From Clostridia bacterium (GTDB lineage Bacteria; Bacillota; Clostridia; TANB77; CAG-508), in assembly GCA_017469445.1 (NCBI GenBank), contig JAFUGK010000002.1:62001-126000 (forward strand): a DNA stretch of 64,000 nucleotides, written 5' to 3'. The notes under the pieces were generated by a model. That model worked only from the letters and a program-made list of their open reading frames with translations, had not been told where the DNA came from and searched no databases. Shown here piece after piece: positions 28,355 to 39,700 of the stretch. A program made the translations under genes and the position numbers. Position 1 is the stretch's first letter. The number at the start of each line of letters is the position of its first letter.

Positions 28355-30196
28355 TTATTCAACAGTCACAGATTTAGCTAAATTTCTTGGTTTATCTACA
28401 TCTAATTCTTTAGATTTAGCTATATAATAAGATAGCAATTGTAATGGTATTATACTTAAAATTGGGGCAAGTAATGGATGAGTTTCTGGTATTTTTATTA
28501 TATTATCTATATTATTGTTAGGTAATGATTGGTTTGTAATAACCAATGTTTTAGCACCTCTAGTAATAACTTCTTGTATATTGCTTAAAGATTTTTCTAC
28601 AAGTTCAGGATTTGTAATTATACCAATAACTGTAATTCCGTTTTCGATTAGTGCAATAGGACCATGTTTTAATTCGCCAGAAGCATATGCTTCTGAGTGA
28701 ATATATGATATTTCTTTTAATTTAAGTGATCCTTCTAAAGCTGTGCAATAATCAATATTTCTGCCTAAAAAGAACATATCTTTTTCTGTGCAGACAATCT
28801 TTGCGAATTTCTTAATTTGAGTAGTATCATTTAGAATAGTTTCTAATTTTTTAGGTAATTCTGTAATTTCCAATTTTAATTTAGAAATATCTTCAGAAGA
28901 TATAGTTCCTAGTACTTCGGCAAGATACATTGCAAAAATCGTAATAAGAATAACTTGAGCAGAATATGCTTTAGTTGAAGCAACAGCTATTTCAGGGCCT
29001 GCATGAGTATATATTGTGTAATCTGCTTCACGAGTAATCGAACTTCCAAAAACATTAGAAATCGCTAAAGTTTTTGCCCCTTTAGATTTTGCAAGCTTAA
29101 GTGCAGCTATTGTATCTGCAGTTTCACCAGATTGACTAATATATATGCAAAGTGTTTTATCATTAACAATAGGGTTTCTGTATCTGAATTCTGAGGCAAT
29201 ATCAACTTCTACAGGAATTCGACACAAATTTTCTATAACATTTTTCCCTACTAAACCAGCATGCATTGCGGTTCCGCATGCTACAATATATATATTATTC
29301 AAGCTTTCTAAATACTCTTTTGAAAAATCTAGATTATCAAAATAGTTATTGTTTGGCATAGAAAATCTTGTTTTTATTGTTTCTGCAATGACATCTGGTT
29401 GCTCATATATTTCTTTTAACATATAGTCATCATAACCATTTTTACCTGCAGAGCTAGCATCCCAATTTATAAGTTTAGTTTCTTTTTTATGCTCCAACAA
29501 GTTATTATCATAGAATTTGACAGTATTTTTAGATATAACTGCAAATTCATTATCATCTAAAAAATAAAAATTCTTAGTATAAGGTAATATTGCAGGTATA
29601 TCTGATGCAATATAATTTTCCCCATTTGCAATACCAATAACAAGAGGGCTATCCTTTCTAACAACTATAATTTTATCAGGGAATAAAGGAGAAATTACTT
29701 CAATTGCATAACTTCCTTTTAATTCACTTACAGCAGATTTTACAGATGCTAAAAATTTATCTTGATAATTTGAAACAGTGTTTTTAAAATGATAATGAAT
29801 TAAGTTTGGAATAACCTCAGTATCAGTTTGAGATAAGAAATTATAGCCATTCTCAATTAAAAATAGCTTTATATCATTATAATTTTCTATAATACCATTA
29901 TGTACAACTCCGAAGCTTGAAGAATTATCTAGATGAGGATGAGAGTTTTCCATAGAAGGAATACCATGAGTTGCCCATCTAGTATGAGCAATACCAATAG
30001 AACCTTTTAAATTACAAGGAGTAACAATAGAAGCCAAATTTGAAACTCTTCCTTTATCTTTTTTTGTAATTATTTTATTATTCTCAAGGACTGCAATTCC
30101 GGCTGAATCGTATCCTCTATATTCTAAAGCAGATAGACCTTCTAATAGAATAGGGGCTGCTTTTTTATTTCCAATGTAACCAACTATGCCACACAT
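28355..30196 (-). CDS. glmS: Glutamine-fructose-6-phosphate aminotransferase (isomerizing) GlmS
   Basis: A 613-residue enzyme making glucosamine-6-phosphate from fructose-6-phosphate and glutamine, the first step toward UDP-GlcNAc for peptidoglycan. The N-terminal Cys2 (MCGIVGYIG) is the glutaminase nucleophile, with ALEYRGYDSAGIA and AHTRWATHG. Two SIS domains follow (CGTAMHAG, ISQSGETADT, GRNIDYCTALEGSLKLKEISYIH), ending LAKSVTVE. The gene uses ordinary AAAACCTCC-complement (GGAGG) initiation. The short upstream space leaves no room for a glmS ribozyme, so that control seems absent. Confidence 0.97.
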   Translation of the reverse strand: MCGIVGYIGNKKAAPILLEGLSALEYRGYDSAGIAVLENNKIITKKDKGRVSNLASIVTPCNLKGSIGIAHTRWATHGIPSMENSHPHLDNSSSFGVVHNGIIENYNDIKLFLIENGYNFLSQTDTEVIPNLIHYHFKNTVSNYQDKFLASVKSAVSELKGSYAIEVISPLFPDKIIVVRKDSPLVIGIANGENYIASDIPAILPYTKNFYFLDDNEFAVISKNTVKFYDNNLLEHKKETKLINWDASSAGKNGYDDYMLKEIYEQPDVIAETIKTRFSMPNNNYFDNLDFSKEYLESLNNIYIVACGTAMHAGLVGKNVIENLCRIPVEVDIASEFRYRNPIVNDKTLCIYISQSGETADTIAALKLAKSKGAKTLAISNVFGSSITREADYTIYTHAGPEIAVASTKAYSAQVILITIFAMYLAEVLGTISSEDISKLKLEITELPKKLETILNDTTQIKKFAKIVCTEKDMFFLGRNIDYCTALEGSLKLKEISYIHSEAYASGELKHGPIALIENGITVIGIITNPELVEKSLSNIQEVITRGAKTLVITNQSLPNNNIDNIIKIPETHPLLAPILSIIPLQLLSYYIAKSKELDVDKPRNLAKSVTVE

Positions 30197-30275
30197 AAAA
30201 ACCTCCAGTAATTTTTTTAATATTATACAACATTATATTACAATAACTAGCAAAAAGTGTCAAGAGTGCTGGAAG

Positions 30276-30319
30276 TTGCAAAAACTAAGAAAAAATGCTA
30301 TAATAATATAGCATTTTTT
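30276..30319 (+). promoter_or_regulatory. Promoter with overlapping inverted repeat for the 30362 gene
   Basis: TTGCAA (30276-30281), 17-base spacer, TATAAT (30299-30304). AAAAAATGCTAT (30290-30301) and ATAGCATTTTTT (30308-30319) form an inverted repeat over the -10 box. The repeat could be an operator or a terminator for upstream transcription. Confidence 0.6.
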
Positions 30320-30361
30320 GTATACTTTATTATTTATTATTTAAGGAGGATTATAACAAAA

Positions 30362-31147
30362 ATGGAAGACAAGAGCTATGCAAAAATGAAAGGCTACATG
30401 TTAGGTCAGCCCCGGCTGGTAAATTCTGATGGAATGTATGAAGTGGTGGGGAGAGCATCTATTTCTCCCATTGATAAACAAGTACCAGAATTAAGCCAAA
30501 AAATTGCAGCAAAAAACAATCATATTTATTCTTATGAATTTGGCGGAGATGATGTCCTTCAGCAAATTGATTTGGTGCTTGAAATCAAGAAAAATCACAT
30601 TGGGAACAAGCCGTGCACATTGTTTACACCGGCTACGGCGGAATACTGGGATGATGAAAAATTAAAAGAATTCGATAAGATCATCATTAAGCGCCTGAGC
30701 ATGAATGACTGGAAAAATAGTCAGTTCTTGCGAACAGAAACTTTAAGTGAAAGCGATTATTTAAACATGGATGAAAAAATCAAAAGCAAGATTGTATTTT
30801 TTGTAGACTATGAACATTCTGATATTTCTAATTGCAAAGACGAAAATGGCAGTCTTAAGCTTTTGTTTGAATTCATCGATTGGGCAAAAAATCTTGGAGT
30901 GGAAGAAGTAATTTTTCTGGAAAGAGAGAAAGGCGTAAGAGTATTCCCCATTGCTCGAAACAGCTTGATTTTAAGCGGATGGCATTTGAAGGCGGCCAAG
31001 GCAACCGAGGAAGCTGGTAAGCTTTACAGCCTTATGGCAGTGGAAAACAGCCATATGAAAATTGTGTTCAAGACACGAGTTTTTGCTGAAAATAGTGATA
31101 TTTGGAACCTAGCAAGGGTACATTATTACTACGAAATCTTCAATTAA
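30362..31147 (+). CDS. Unrecognised protein, compositional outlier with in-frame CGG
   Basis: A 261-residue soluble protein of no family I can name. It has mixed charge, no signal peptide and no membrane segment. Notable stretches are DGMYEVVGRASISPIDK, ALFTPATAEYW-like CTLFTPATAEYWDDEK and VEEVIFLEREKGVRVFPIARN. The start follows AAGGAGG. Base use differs from its neighbours: CTG, CCG, GCG, CGC, CGA and one CGG codon (30413-30415) appear, while host genes here use AGA. CGG must be a normal sense codon for this frame: a +1 shift there would meet TAA two codons later. It has its own promoter and terminator, so it looks like an acquired single-gene unit. Confidence 0.75.
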   Translation: MEDKSYAKMKGYMLGQPRLVNSDGMYEVVGRASISPIDKQVPELSQKIAAKNNHIYSYEFGGDDVLQQIDLVLEIKKNHIGNKPCTLFTPATAEYWDDEKLKEFDKIIIKRLSMNDWKNSQFLRTETLSESDYLNMDEKIKSKIVFFVDYEHSDISNCKDENGSLKLLFEFIDWAKNLGVEEVIFLEREKGVRVFPIARNSLILSGWHLKAAKATEEAGKLYSLMAVENSHMKIVFKTRVFAENSDIWNLARVHYYYEIFN

Positions 31148-31155
31148 ATAATAGC

Positions 31156-31186
31156 AAAAATGGAGCTGAGAATCAGCTCCATTTTT
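31156..31186. terminator. Terminator after the 30362 gene
   Basis: AAAAATGGAGCTGA, a three-base loop, TCAGCTCCATTTTT. Convergent with the HD-domain gene and T-rich on both strands. Confidence 0.85.
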
Positions 31187-31190
31187 GTAT

Positions 31191-31712
31191 CTAAAATATT
31201 CTTATTACTAATAAACTTAAAAATACATAAGCATATCTAAATGCTTTACTTTTTTGATAATGCCTTGCACTTTCTTGTAAAGCACAAAGTTTATCTGATA
31301 AAGTAATTATGTAAGATTCTGCATATTTAGGTGGCACAACTGTAAGAGGCCACATATGTTTTAAAATAATATCTTTTTCTTTTTCGTTCAAGTCAAATAG
31401 TTTTATTGCATTATTAAGAGCAATTCTAGGGTGTCTAAAAGCATGTAACCTTTTTCTGCCAGGTTGAGGAACTCGCCAGTCATATAAAAATAAATCGTGA
31501 ATCATACCGGAACGAGCAGCAGATACATAGTCTAATTTTAATTTTTTACATAATACGTAATTATACCAAGCAACTTTAAAACAATGCTCATAACATGAAG
31601 TATCATAATGTTGCCTATAATTATTCATTTGCTTTACTGTTTCGTTTTCTAGTATATCTTTTATTATATTTTTAAATTCAATTGCGCTAATCTCTAGCGA
31701 TTTCTTGTTCAT
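31191..31712 (-). CDS. HD-domain phosphohydrolase-like protein
   Basis: A 173-residue protein with an HD fold: His in YEHCFKVAWYNY, the HD pair in GMIHDLFLYDW, and a later His/Asp region (HMWPLTVVPPKY, ITLSDKLCAL) giving the metal ligands. Close relatives are annotated only as HD family or predicted hydrolases; the substrate is unknown. A hydrophobic C-terminus (YAYVFLSLLVIRIF) may touch the membrane. The ATG follows AGGAG by about nine bases. Confidence 0.85.
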   Translation of the reverse strand: MNKKSLEISAIEFKNIIKDILENETVKQMNNYRQHYDTSCYEHCFKVAWYNYVLCKKLKLDYVSAARSGMIHDLFLYDWRVPQPGRKRLHAFRHPRIALNNAIKLFDLNEKEKDIILKHMWPLTVVPPKYAESYIITLSDKLCALQESARHYQKSKAFRYAYVFLSLLVIRIF

Positions 31713-31823
31713 TTGTTAAAACTCCTTGTAAAAATAAGTAATACAATATAATTATATCATAAAAAAATAAAAAAGTGAACTGATATGAAATAATTATTTT
31801 TATAATTTTTTAGCATATAAAAA

Positions 31824-31900
31824 TCCGCCAAATCTTAGCCGGCATTTGGATGTTTTCTTTCTCCAAGCATTCGAAATAAAAATACATCTCCTACGTTTGG
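31824..31900. repeat. Left inverted repeat flanking type I TA-like locus 1
   Basis: The reverse complement contains ACGTAGGAGATG, TTTCGAATGCTTGGAGAAAG and AACATCCAAATGCCGGCTAAG. It matches 32361-32437 at about four bases in five, in opposite orientation. The two copies frame the small TA-like locus. Confidence 0.7.
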
Positions 31901-31948
31901 CTACTTTGTACCTAAATAAAAATAATATATACCCTAAGACAAGCAGCA

Positions 31949-31976
31949 TTGACATTACATGAAAATGTGTTATAAT
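31949..31976 (+). promoter_or_regulatory. Promoter of the antitoxin-like RNA, locus 1
   Basis: TTGACA (31949-31954), 16-base spacer, TATAAT (31971-31976). The RNA would begin near 31983. Confidence 0.7.
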
Positions 31977-31982
31977 AAATAA

Positions 31983-32070
31983 TAGGAAATGACAATTCCA
32001 CAAACGTGGTTTTGCCGAAAGATTGAAAAACTCACATCTATCTGGCAAAAGTACAGATGTGAGTTCTTTT
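31983..32070 (+). ncRNA. Antitoxin-like antisense RNA, Fst/par-type locus 1
   Basis: A predicted RNA of about 88 nt starting near AGGAAATGAC and ending at the hairpin CTCACATCT (32031-32039)/AGATGTGAG (32055-32063) plus T-run. It converges with the small peptide gene 32069-32182 and shares its terminator, as in the Enterococcus par locus. Its 5' segment GTGGTTTTGCC (32006-32016) is repeated in the opposing mRNA (minus strand, 32233-32223). Confidence 0.6.
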
Positions 32071-32182
32071 ATTTATGTAGTTGCTTGTTAACCCAGTTCT
32101 TATACAGAACTGCGGTTAGGGAAACATTTAATGTTAAAGAAAGTAAAAATGTTATTATAAAAAATAGTACTACTTTAACCAT
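32069..32182 (-). CDS. 37-residue hydrophobic peptide, type I toxin-like, locus 1
   Basis: A small peptide with one long hydrophobic helix (VVLFFIITFLLSLTLNVSL) and a basic/polar tail (YKNWVNKQLHK), the layout of Fst/Ldr-type membrane toxins. GGTGG lies eight bases before the ATG at 32182. A promoter lies upstream on the minus strand (TTGACT at 32293-32288, TATACT at 32269-32264), leaving a 5' leader of about 75 nt with a CCACC that can pair with the ribosome site. Toxicity is inferred only. Confidence 0.6.
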   Translation of the reverse strand: MVKVVLFFIITFLLSLTLNVSLTAVLYKNWVNKQLHK

Positions 32183-32263
32183 AAACATCACCACCTTTCC
32201 TACGAATATTCGTAAAATTGGTGGCAAAACCACATCTGCTTATCATCATTTCCTATAAAAAGA

Positions 32264-32293
32264 AGTATAACACAAATGTTTACAAAAAGTCAA
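32264..32293 (-). promoter_or_regulatory. Promoter of the toxin-like mRNA, locus 1
   Basis: On the minus strand TTGACT, 18-base spacer, TATACT. Transcript start near 32256, within TATAGGAAATG. Confidence 0.6.
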
Positions 32294-32360
32294 TAAAGAT
32301 AATAAAACTATTCTCACAGACAAATTCTGTGAGATTTTTTATTATTTGCACAAATTACCC

Positions 32361-32437
32361 CAACGTAGGAGATGCATTTTTCTTTCGAATACTTGGAGAA
32401 AGAAAACATCCATCTCCGGCTAAGATTGGGCGGAATT
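32361..32437. repeat. Right inverted repeat flanking type I TA-like locus 1
   Basis: ACGTAGGAGATGCATTTTTC, TTTCGAATACTTGGAGAAAG and CATCTCCGGCTAAGATTGGG, the inverted partner of 31824-31900. Both copies can be read as a fragment VGDxFxFRxLGERKHP, so this could be a degraded coding repeat. Confidence 0.65.
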
Positions 32438-32524
32438 TTATGTTCTATTGGGATAACAATGCTCGCCACTACATTTATACAAATAAAAATATGAATTTTT
32501 TACAAAAAAATCTTTATTTAACCC

Positions 32525-32554
32525 TTGACAAGCCAGCCAAAAGTGTGATATAGT
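32525..32554 (+). promoter_or_regulatory. rpoBC promoter
   Basis: TTGACA (32525-32530), 18-base spacer, TATAGT (32549-32554). The 380-base stretch to rpoB holds no gene. It contains short inverted motifs such as AAGCCGGC near 32671 and is probably an untranslated leader. Confidence 0.6.
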
Positions 32555-32938
32555 ATTGCTCGTATATTATTTTTAATGAAACGTTAATCTCCTAGGGAAA
32601 TAAGAGTGTTAGGGTGGTTAAGATAAAAAATAAAATAAGTATAAAAATTAAATAAATATTATAATAAGGTAAGCCGGCAAAACATAGAAAAATAGCCGAC
32701 ATGCCTTTTTATTGTCTAAAATAGTTAAATGATAACAACTTATAAAGATTCTAAGAATTGAGGAATTAGTTAGGGAAATAGCTATTACAAGAATAAAGTT
32801 GAGGAGCAGTAAAATTTTATTTTTGAAGTAGAATATCCTTAATCTAAGAGGGACTTTTCTATAAGAGTTTTTAAAAAGTATTATAAATCTGCCAAAAAAA
32901 TTTGATATGCCAAAAGCATATATATAGGGGTGATTTTT

Positions 32939-35900
32939 TTGTTAACAGATGTTAAACACGAAAAATGTGTTAGAAAAACATTTGCAAGAATTGGCGATTA
33001 CATAGAAATGCCAAATCTTATCAAAGTTCAAAAAGATTCATATGAATGGTTTTTGAAGGAAGGATTAGGAGAAGTATTAAGAGATATATCTCCAATAGAA
33101 GACTATTCTGGAAATCTTGTACTTGAATTTTTTGATTACTACATGGAAGACGAAACAAAATATACAATAGAAGAAGCAAAAGAAAGAGATGCTACATATT
33201 CAGCAAGATTACATGTAAAAGTAAGATTAATTAACAGAGAAACAGGAGAAATAAAAGAACAAGAAATCTATTTAGGTGATTTCCCTGTAATGACAGATAG
33301 TGGCACATTTATAATAAACGGAGCAGAAAGAGTTGTTGTTAGCCAGTTAGTTCGTTCACCTGGATGCTATTATGCATCAGATTATGATAAAACAGGTGCA
33401 AAATTATTCACATCAACAGTTATGCCAATAAGAGGTGCATGGCTAGAATATGAAACAGATGCCAATGATGTATTTTATGTAAGAATAGATAGAACTAGAA
33501 AAATACCTGTTACTTGCTTATTAAGAGCAATTGGACTAGATACAGATACAAAAATAATGGAATTCTTTGGGGAAGATAAAAAATTAATTGCTACAATTAA
33601 TAAAGATCCAATAAAAACAGCTGATGAAGCTATTATTGAAATATATAAAAAGTTAAGACCAGGAGAATTACCAACTGTAGATGCAGCAAGAAACTTATTT
33701 AGTGGAATGTTTTTTGACAATAGAAGATACGACTTAGCAAGAGTAGGAAGATATAAATATAATAAAAAATTAAATTTATCAACAAGAATAGCAAACCAAG
33801 TAGCATTTGATGATATAGTTAATACAGAAACTGGTGAAGTACTTGTTGAAAAAGATTCTGTAATAACACCAGAACTTGCAGAAGAAATTCAAAATTTAGG
33901 AATTAACAGTGTAGATGTAAAAGTTAATGACCAAAAAGTTAGAGTAATAGGAAATGGAACTGTTGATATCCATAAATATTTACCAGATGTAGACTTATCT
34001 AAATTAAAGATAAAAGAAAATGTTAATTTTGCAGTATTAAAAGGAATTGTAGATAATACAGAAGAAGCAAAATTGAAAAAGGAAATTGAAAATAGAATAG
34101 ATGAACTTATTCCAAAACATATTACAACAGAAGATATGCTAGCTTCTGTAAACTATTTATTAAATTTACAATATGGACTTGGAAAAGTTGATGATATAGA
34201 CCATTTAGGAAATAGAAGAATTAGATGTGTTGGAGAACTTCTTCAAAATCAATTTAGAGTTGGTCTTACAAGATTAGAAAGAGTAGTTCGTGAAAGAATG
34301 ACAATACAAGATCTAGATGTTGTTACACCTCAAACATTAATTAACACAAAACCAATAACATCTTCAATCAGAGAATTCTTTGGAAGCTCTCAATTGTCAC
34401 AATTTATGGACCAAACAAACCCACTTTCAGAATTAACTCATAAAAGAAGGATTTCTGCATTAGGACCTGGTGGACTTTCAAGAGAAAGAGCAGGATTCGA
34501 GGTTCGTGATGTTCATTATACTCATTATGGAAGATTATGCCCAATAGAATCTCCAGAAGGACCAAACATAGGACTTATATCTGCACTTTCATCATTTGCA
34601 ATAATTAATGAATATGGATTTATTGAAACTCCATATAGAAAAATAGATAAGAAAACAGGAAAAGTTACAGATCAAGTTGAATATATGCCTGCAGATGTTG
34701 AAGATAACTATATTATAGCTCAAGCAACAGAGCCAATGGATAAAGAAGGAAGACTAATTAATAAAAGAGTAAAAGTTAGATATTTAGATGAAATTATAGA
34801 GGTTGAAAAAGAGAGAGTAGACTACATAGATATTTCTCCAAAGCAACTAGTTTCAGTTGCCGCAGCAATGATACCTTTCTTAGAGCATGATGATGCTAAC
34901 CGTGCACTTATGGGTGCAAACATGCAAAGACAAGCTGTTCCATTATTAATACCAGATTCTCCAATAGTAGGAACTGGAATAGAATATAGGGCAGCAAAAG
35001 ACTCTGGAATAACAGTACTTGCAAAAGAAGATGGTACTGTAGTAAGAGTTACTGGTGACGAAATTGTTATCAAAAATAAAAAGGGTGAAAATACAACATA
35101 TAAATTACGTAAATTCAAGAGAACAAATGGTGGAACATGTATAAATCAAAGACCAATAGTTAAAGATGGAGAAAAGGTTAAAGCAAATGATGTTATAGCA
35201 GATGGACCATCAACACAAAATGGAGAAATGGCTCTTGGTAAAAACGTATTAATAGCATTTACAACATGGGAAGGATATAACTACGAGGATGCTATTCTAT
35301 TAAATGAAAGATTAGTTAAAGAAGATGTTTATACATCTATACATATTGAGGATTATGATTGTGAATGTAGAGATACAAAATTAGGGCCTGAAGAAATAAC
35401 AAGAGATATTCCAAATGTTGGAGAAGATAACTTAAAAGACTTAAATGAAGATGGAATTATAAGAATAGGTGCAGAAGTAAGACCAGGAGATATTCTAGTT
35501 GGTAAAGTTACACCAAAAGGTGAAACAGAACTAACAGCAGAGGAAAGACTTTTAAGAGCAATATTTGGAGAAAAATCTAGAGAAGTAAGGGATACATCAC
35601 TTCGTGTACCACATGGTGAAGCAGGAACAATAGTAGATGTTAAGATATTTACTAGAGATAATTCAGATGAATTAGGACCTGGCGTAAATAAAATAATAAG
35701 AGTATATATAGCTCAAAAAAGAAAAATATCTGTTGGAGATAAAATGGCTGGACGCCATGGAAACAAAGGTGTTATTTCAAGAATATTACCAGAAGAGGAT
35801 ATGCCATTTATGCCAGATGGAACACCAGTAGATATAGTTCTAAATCCACTAGGTGTGCCTTCACGTATGAACTTAGGACAGGTGCTTGAAGTTCATTTAG

Positions 35901-36649
35901 GTGCAGCTGCAAGAATGTTAGGAATAAAAGTTGCAACACCAGTATTTGATGGGGCAAGTGAAGAAGATATTGAAGAATTACTTGCAAAAGCTGGATTAAG
36001 CAAAGATGGAAAAACAATACTTTATGATGGAAGAACAGGAGAACCATTTGATAAGCCAATTACAGTTGGTGTAATGTATATGTTAAAACTACACCATTTA
36101 GTAGATGATAAAATACATGCTCGTTCAACTGGACCATACTCACTTGTTACACAACAACCACTTGGAGGTAAAGCACAATTTGGAGGACAACGTTTTGGAG
36201 AGATGGAAGTTTGGGCATTGGAAGCATATGGAGCAGCTCATACATTACAAGAAATTTTAACAGTTAAATCAGATGATGTTGTAGGAAGAGTAAAAACATA
36301 TGAAGCGATTGTGAAAGGCGAGAATGTTCCTGAACCAGGAGTTCCAGAAAGTTTTAAAGTTTTGATAAAAGAATTACAAAGCTTAGGATTAGATGTAAGA
36401 CTATATTCTGAAGATGATAGAGAACTTGAATTAAAAGAAAATATAGAAGATGCAATAGATATTGGATTAGAAGATGGAAAGCCAATTCCAGAAGATGTTT
36501 TACCAGATGAAGATTATGTTGAACCAGATGAAGATTCTGGTATGCATGAAGTAGAAGACGATGAAGATGATGAGTATTATGATGATGAATCATTTGATGA
36601 AGATAGTATATTAAATAGTGAAGACATTCTTGATGATGATGAAATATAA
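32939..36649 (+). CDS. rpoB: RNA polymerase beta subunit RpoB
   Basis: About 1236 residues, full length. The TTG at 32939 (giving [20 protein letters not shown]) is favoured because AGGGGTG lies about seven bases upstream; a GTG three codons earlier overlaps that site. The rifampicin region ([40 protein letters not shown]) has the common susceptible residues Asp, His and Ser at the classic positions. [15 protein letters not shown] and the C-terminal [17 protein letters not shown] are intact, followed by an acidic tail rich in Asp/Glu. rplJ-rplL, which usually precede rpoB, are not here. No CGG codon is used. Confidence 0.98.
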   Translation: MLTDVKHEKCVRKTFARIGDYIEMPNLIKVQKDSYEWFLKEGLGEVLRDISPIEDYSGNLVLEFFDYYMEDETKYTIEEAKERDATYSARLHVKVRLINRETGEIKEQEIYLGDFPVMTDSGTFIINGAERVVVSQLVRSPGCYYASDYDKTGAKLFTSTVMPIRGAWLEYETDANDVFYVRIDRTRKIPVTCLLRAIGLDTDTKIMEFFGEDKKLIATINKDPIKTADEAIIEIYKKLRPGELPTVDAARNLFSGMFFDNRRYDLARVGRYKYNKKLNLSTRIANQVAFDDIVNTETGEVLVEKDSVITPELAEEIQNLGINSVDVKVNDQKVRVIGNGTVDIHKYLPDVDLSKLKIKENVNFAVLKGIVDNTEEAKLKKEIENRIDELIPKHITTEDMLASVNYLLNLQYGLGKVDDIDHLGNRRIRCVGELLQNQFRVGLTRLERVVRERMTIQDLDVVTPQTLINTKPITSSIREFFGSSQLSQFMDQTNPLSELTHKRRISALGPGGLSRERAGFEVRDVHYTHYGRLCPIESPEGPNIGLISALSSFAIINEYGFIETPYRKIDKKTGKVTDQVEYMPADVEDNYIIAQATEPMDKEGRLINKRVKVRYLDEIIEVEKERVDYIDISPKQLVSVAAAMIPFLEHDDANRALMGANMQRQAVPLLIPDSPIVGTGIEYRAAKDSGITVLAKEDGTVVRVTGDEIVIKNKKGENTTYKLRKFKRTNGGTCINQRPIVKDGEKVKANDVIADGPSTQNGEMALGKNVLIAFTTWEGYNYEDAILLNERLVKEDVYTSIHIEDYDCECRDTKLGPEEITRDIPNVGEDNLKDLNEDGIIRIGAEVRPGDILVGKVTPKGETELTAEERLLRAIFGEKSREVRDTSLRVPHGEAGTIVDVKIFTRDNSDELGPGVNKIIRVYIAQKRKISVGDKMAGRHGNKGVISRILPEEDMPFMPDGTPVDIVLNPLGVPSRMNLGQVLEVHLGAAARMLGIKVATPVFDGASEEDIEELLAKAGLSKDGKTILYDGRTGEPFDKPITVGVMYMLKLHHLVDDKIHARSTGPYSLVTQQPLGGKAQFGGQRFGEMEVWALEAYGAAHTLQEILTVKSDDVVGRVKTYEAIVKGENVPEPGVPESFKVLIKELQSLGLDVRLYSEDDRELELKENIEDAIDIGLEDGKPIPEDVLPDEDYVEPDEDSGMHEVEDDEDDEYYDDESFDEDSILNSEDILDDDEI

Positions 36650-36763
36650 TAATTGAATATAATATTATTTTGTGAATATAAGAAGACCTTAGGGGATGCT
36701 CAGCGGTGGATTTCTTATATTTGCAAATAATATGCCAAATTTAATATAAGGGGGCACTTTTTA

Positions 36764-39700
36764 GTGGACGAGTTAGAAATATTCGATAAAATAAAAATAG
36801 GATTAGCATCAGATGAAAAAATAAGAGAATGGTCAAAAGGTGAAGTAAAAAAACCAGAGACTATAAATTATAGAACATTAAAACCAGAAAAAGATGGATT
36901 ATTTTGTGAAAAAATATTTGGACCAACAAAAGACTGGGAATGCCATTGTGGTAAGTATAAAAGAGTTAGATATAAAGGTATAGTTTGCGATAGATGCGGT
37001 GTTGAAGTAACTAAATCTAAAGTTAGACGTGAAAGAATGGGACATATAGAACTTGCTGCACCAGTTGCGCATATATGGTACTTTAAAGGTATTCCAAGCA
37101 GAATAGCTTTAATGCTAGATATATCACCAAGAGGACTAGAAAAAGTAATATATTTTTCAGCATATATAGTAACAGATAAAGGAACATCTGGATTAACAAA
37201 ATGCCAGATATTAACTGAAAAAGAATTTGTAGAAGCAAGAGAAAAATATGGAAAAGATTCTTTTAAAGCTGAAATGGGAGCAGAAGCTTTAAAGAAATTA
37301 TTAGCAGAAATTGATATTGAAAAATTATCAGCTTCATTAAAGAAGGAACTTGCAAAAGCAAGTGAACAAAAAAAGGTTAAACTAATTAAAAGATTAGACA
37401 CAGTAGAATCATTTAGATTATCTGGAAACAGACCAGAATGGATGATTATGGGAGTAATTCCAGTAATACCACCAGAATTAAGACCAATGGTTCAACTAGA
37501 TGGTGGAAGATTTGCAACATCAGACTTAAACGATTTATATAGAAGAGTTATAAATAGAAATAACAGATTAAAAAGATTATTAGAATTAGGTGCACCAGAG
37601 ATAATTGTAAGAAATGAAAAAAGAATGTTACAAGAATCTGTAGATGCATTAATAGATAATAGCAGAAGAACAAGACCGGTTACAGGAGCTGGAAATAGAG
37701 CATTAAAATCATTATCAGATATGCTAAAAGGAAAACAAGGTAGATTCCGTCAAAACTTACTAGGTAAAAGAGTTGACTATTCTGGACGTTCAGTTATAGT
37801 TGTAGGACCAGAACTAAAAATTTATCAATGCGGTCTACCAAAAGAAATGGCAGTAGAATTATTCAAACCATTTGTTATGAAAGAATTGGTAGCTCGTGGA
37901 ATAGCACACAACATTAAAAATGCAAAACGTATGGTAGAAAAATTAAGACCAGAAGTATGGGATATATTAGAGGATGTTATAAAAGACCATCCAGTAATGT
38001 TAAACCGTGCTCCAACACTACATAGACTTGGAATTCAAGCATTCCAACCAATATTAGTAGAAGGAAGAGCAATAAAGTTACACCCATTAGTATGTACAGC
38101 ATTCAATGCTGACTTCGATGGAGACCAGATGGCTATACACGTTCCATTATCACCAGAAGCACAAGCAGAAGCAAGATATTTAATGCTATCTGTAAATAAC
38201 TTATTAAAACCACAAGATGGTAAACCAGTAACAGTTCCAACACAGGATATGATACTTGGAAGTTATTATCTAACAATGCAAATTGATGGCGAAAAAGGCG
38301 AAGGAATGTACTTTAAAGATCCAGAAGAAGCTTTAATGGCATATCAAAACGGTGATGTTGGATTACATGCAAAAGTAAAAATAAGAATGTTTAAGAAATT
38401 AGAAGATGGAACAACAAAACAAGGTACAATAGAATCTACGGTAGGAAGATTAATATATAACGAAGGAATTCCACAAAACCTTGGATTTGTTGATAGAACA
38501 AAACCAGAAAATGAATTCAAACTTGAAATAGACTTCCCAGTTATAAAGAAAAATTTAGGAACAATTATTGCAAAATGTATAAATGCAAATGGATTATCTG
38601 TAACAGCAGAAGTACTAGATTATATTAAAGCAACAGGATACAAGTATTCTACAAAAGGTGCTATAACAGTGTCTGTTGCTGATGTAGCAGTTCCAGAAGC
38701 TAAAAAGAAAATATTAGAAGAAGCAGAAAAGAAGAAAGACGAAATCTTGAAACAATATAAACGTGGTTTAATAACAGAAGAAGAAAGATACAACGAAGTT
38801 ATTAAAGTATGGGAAGGTGTAACAGATGAAGTTACAGAAGCTATGAAAGATAACTTTGATGAATTAAACCCAATTTATATGATGGCACAATCAGGAGCCA
38901 GAGGAAACATGAACCAGTTAAGACAAATAGCAGGTATGCGTGGACTTATGGCTAATACATCTGGTAAAGCAGTTGAAATACCTATTAAATCTTGCTTCCG
39001 TGAAGGACTAGATGTTCTAGAGTACTTTATTTCTTCACACGGTGCTAGAAAAGGTCTTGCAGATACAGCACTAAGAACAGCCGATTCTGGTTATTTGACA
39101 AGAAGACTTGTAGATGTAAGCCAAGATATAATAGTTAGAGAAGAAGATTGTGGAACAACAGAAGGAATTGAAATAACAGACATAAAAGATGGAAATCAAA
39201 TAATTGAACCACTACATGAAAGATTAGTTGGTAGATATTTAGTAGAGCCAATAGTACATCCTGAAACAGGAGAAGTAATTGCAGATACAGAGACATTATT
39301 AACAGATGATTTAGCAAGCAAAATAGTAGAAGCAGGATTTACTAAAGTTAAAGTACGTTCAAGCTTAGCTTGTAGATCAAAACATGGTGTATGTTGCAAA
39401 TGCTATGGTATGGGATTAGCAACAAGAAAAGAAGTTAAAATTGGAGAAGCTGTTGGTATTATTGCCGCACAATCAATTGGCGAGCCTGGTACACAGCTAA
39501 CAATGAGAACATTCCATACAGGTGGTGTAGCAGGAGGAGATATTACACAAGGTCTTCCTAGAGTTGAAGAATTATTCGAAGCTAGAAAGCCAAAGGGATT
39601 AGCTGTAATCACAGAAATTGCAGGAGAAGTTTCAATAGCAGATAACAAGAAGAGAAAAGAAGTTACTATAACTGGAGATGGAGAAGCAAAAGTTTATACA

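Noticed and set aside
30197-30275. glmS ribozyme upstream of glmS
   Set aside because: Only about 80 bases of AT-rich sequence lie upstream before another promoter; no ribozyme core is visible.
32218-32553. Open frame of 111 codons before rpoB
   Set aside because: It runs through the toxin-like promoter, an inverted repeat and the rpoBC promoter and has no ribosome site. A short VGDxFxFR-like piece is better read as a repeat relic.
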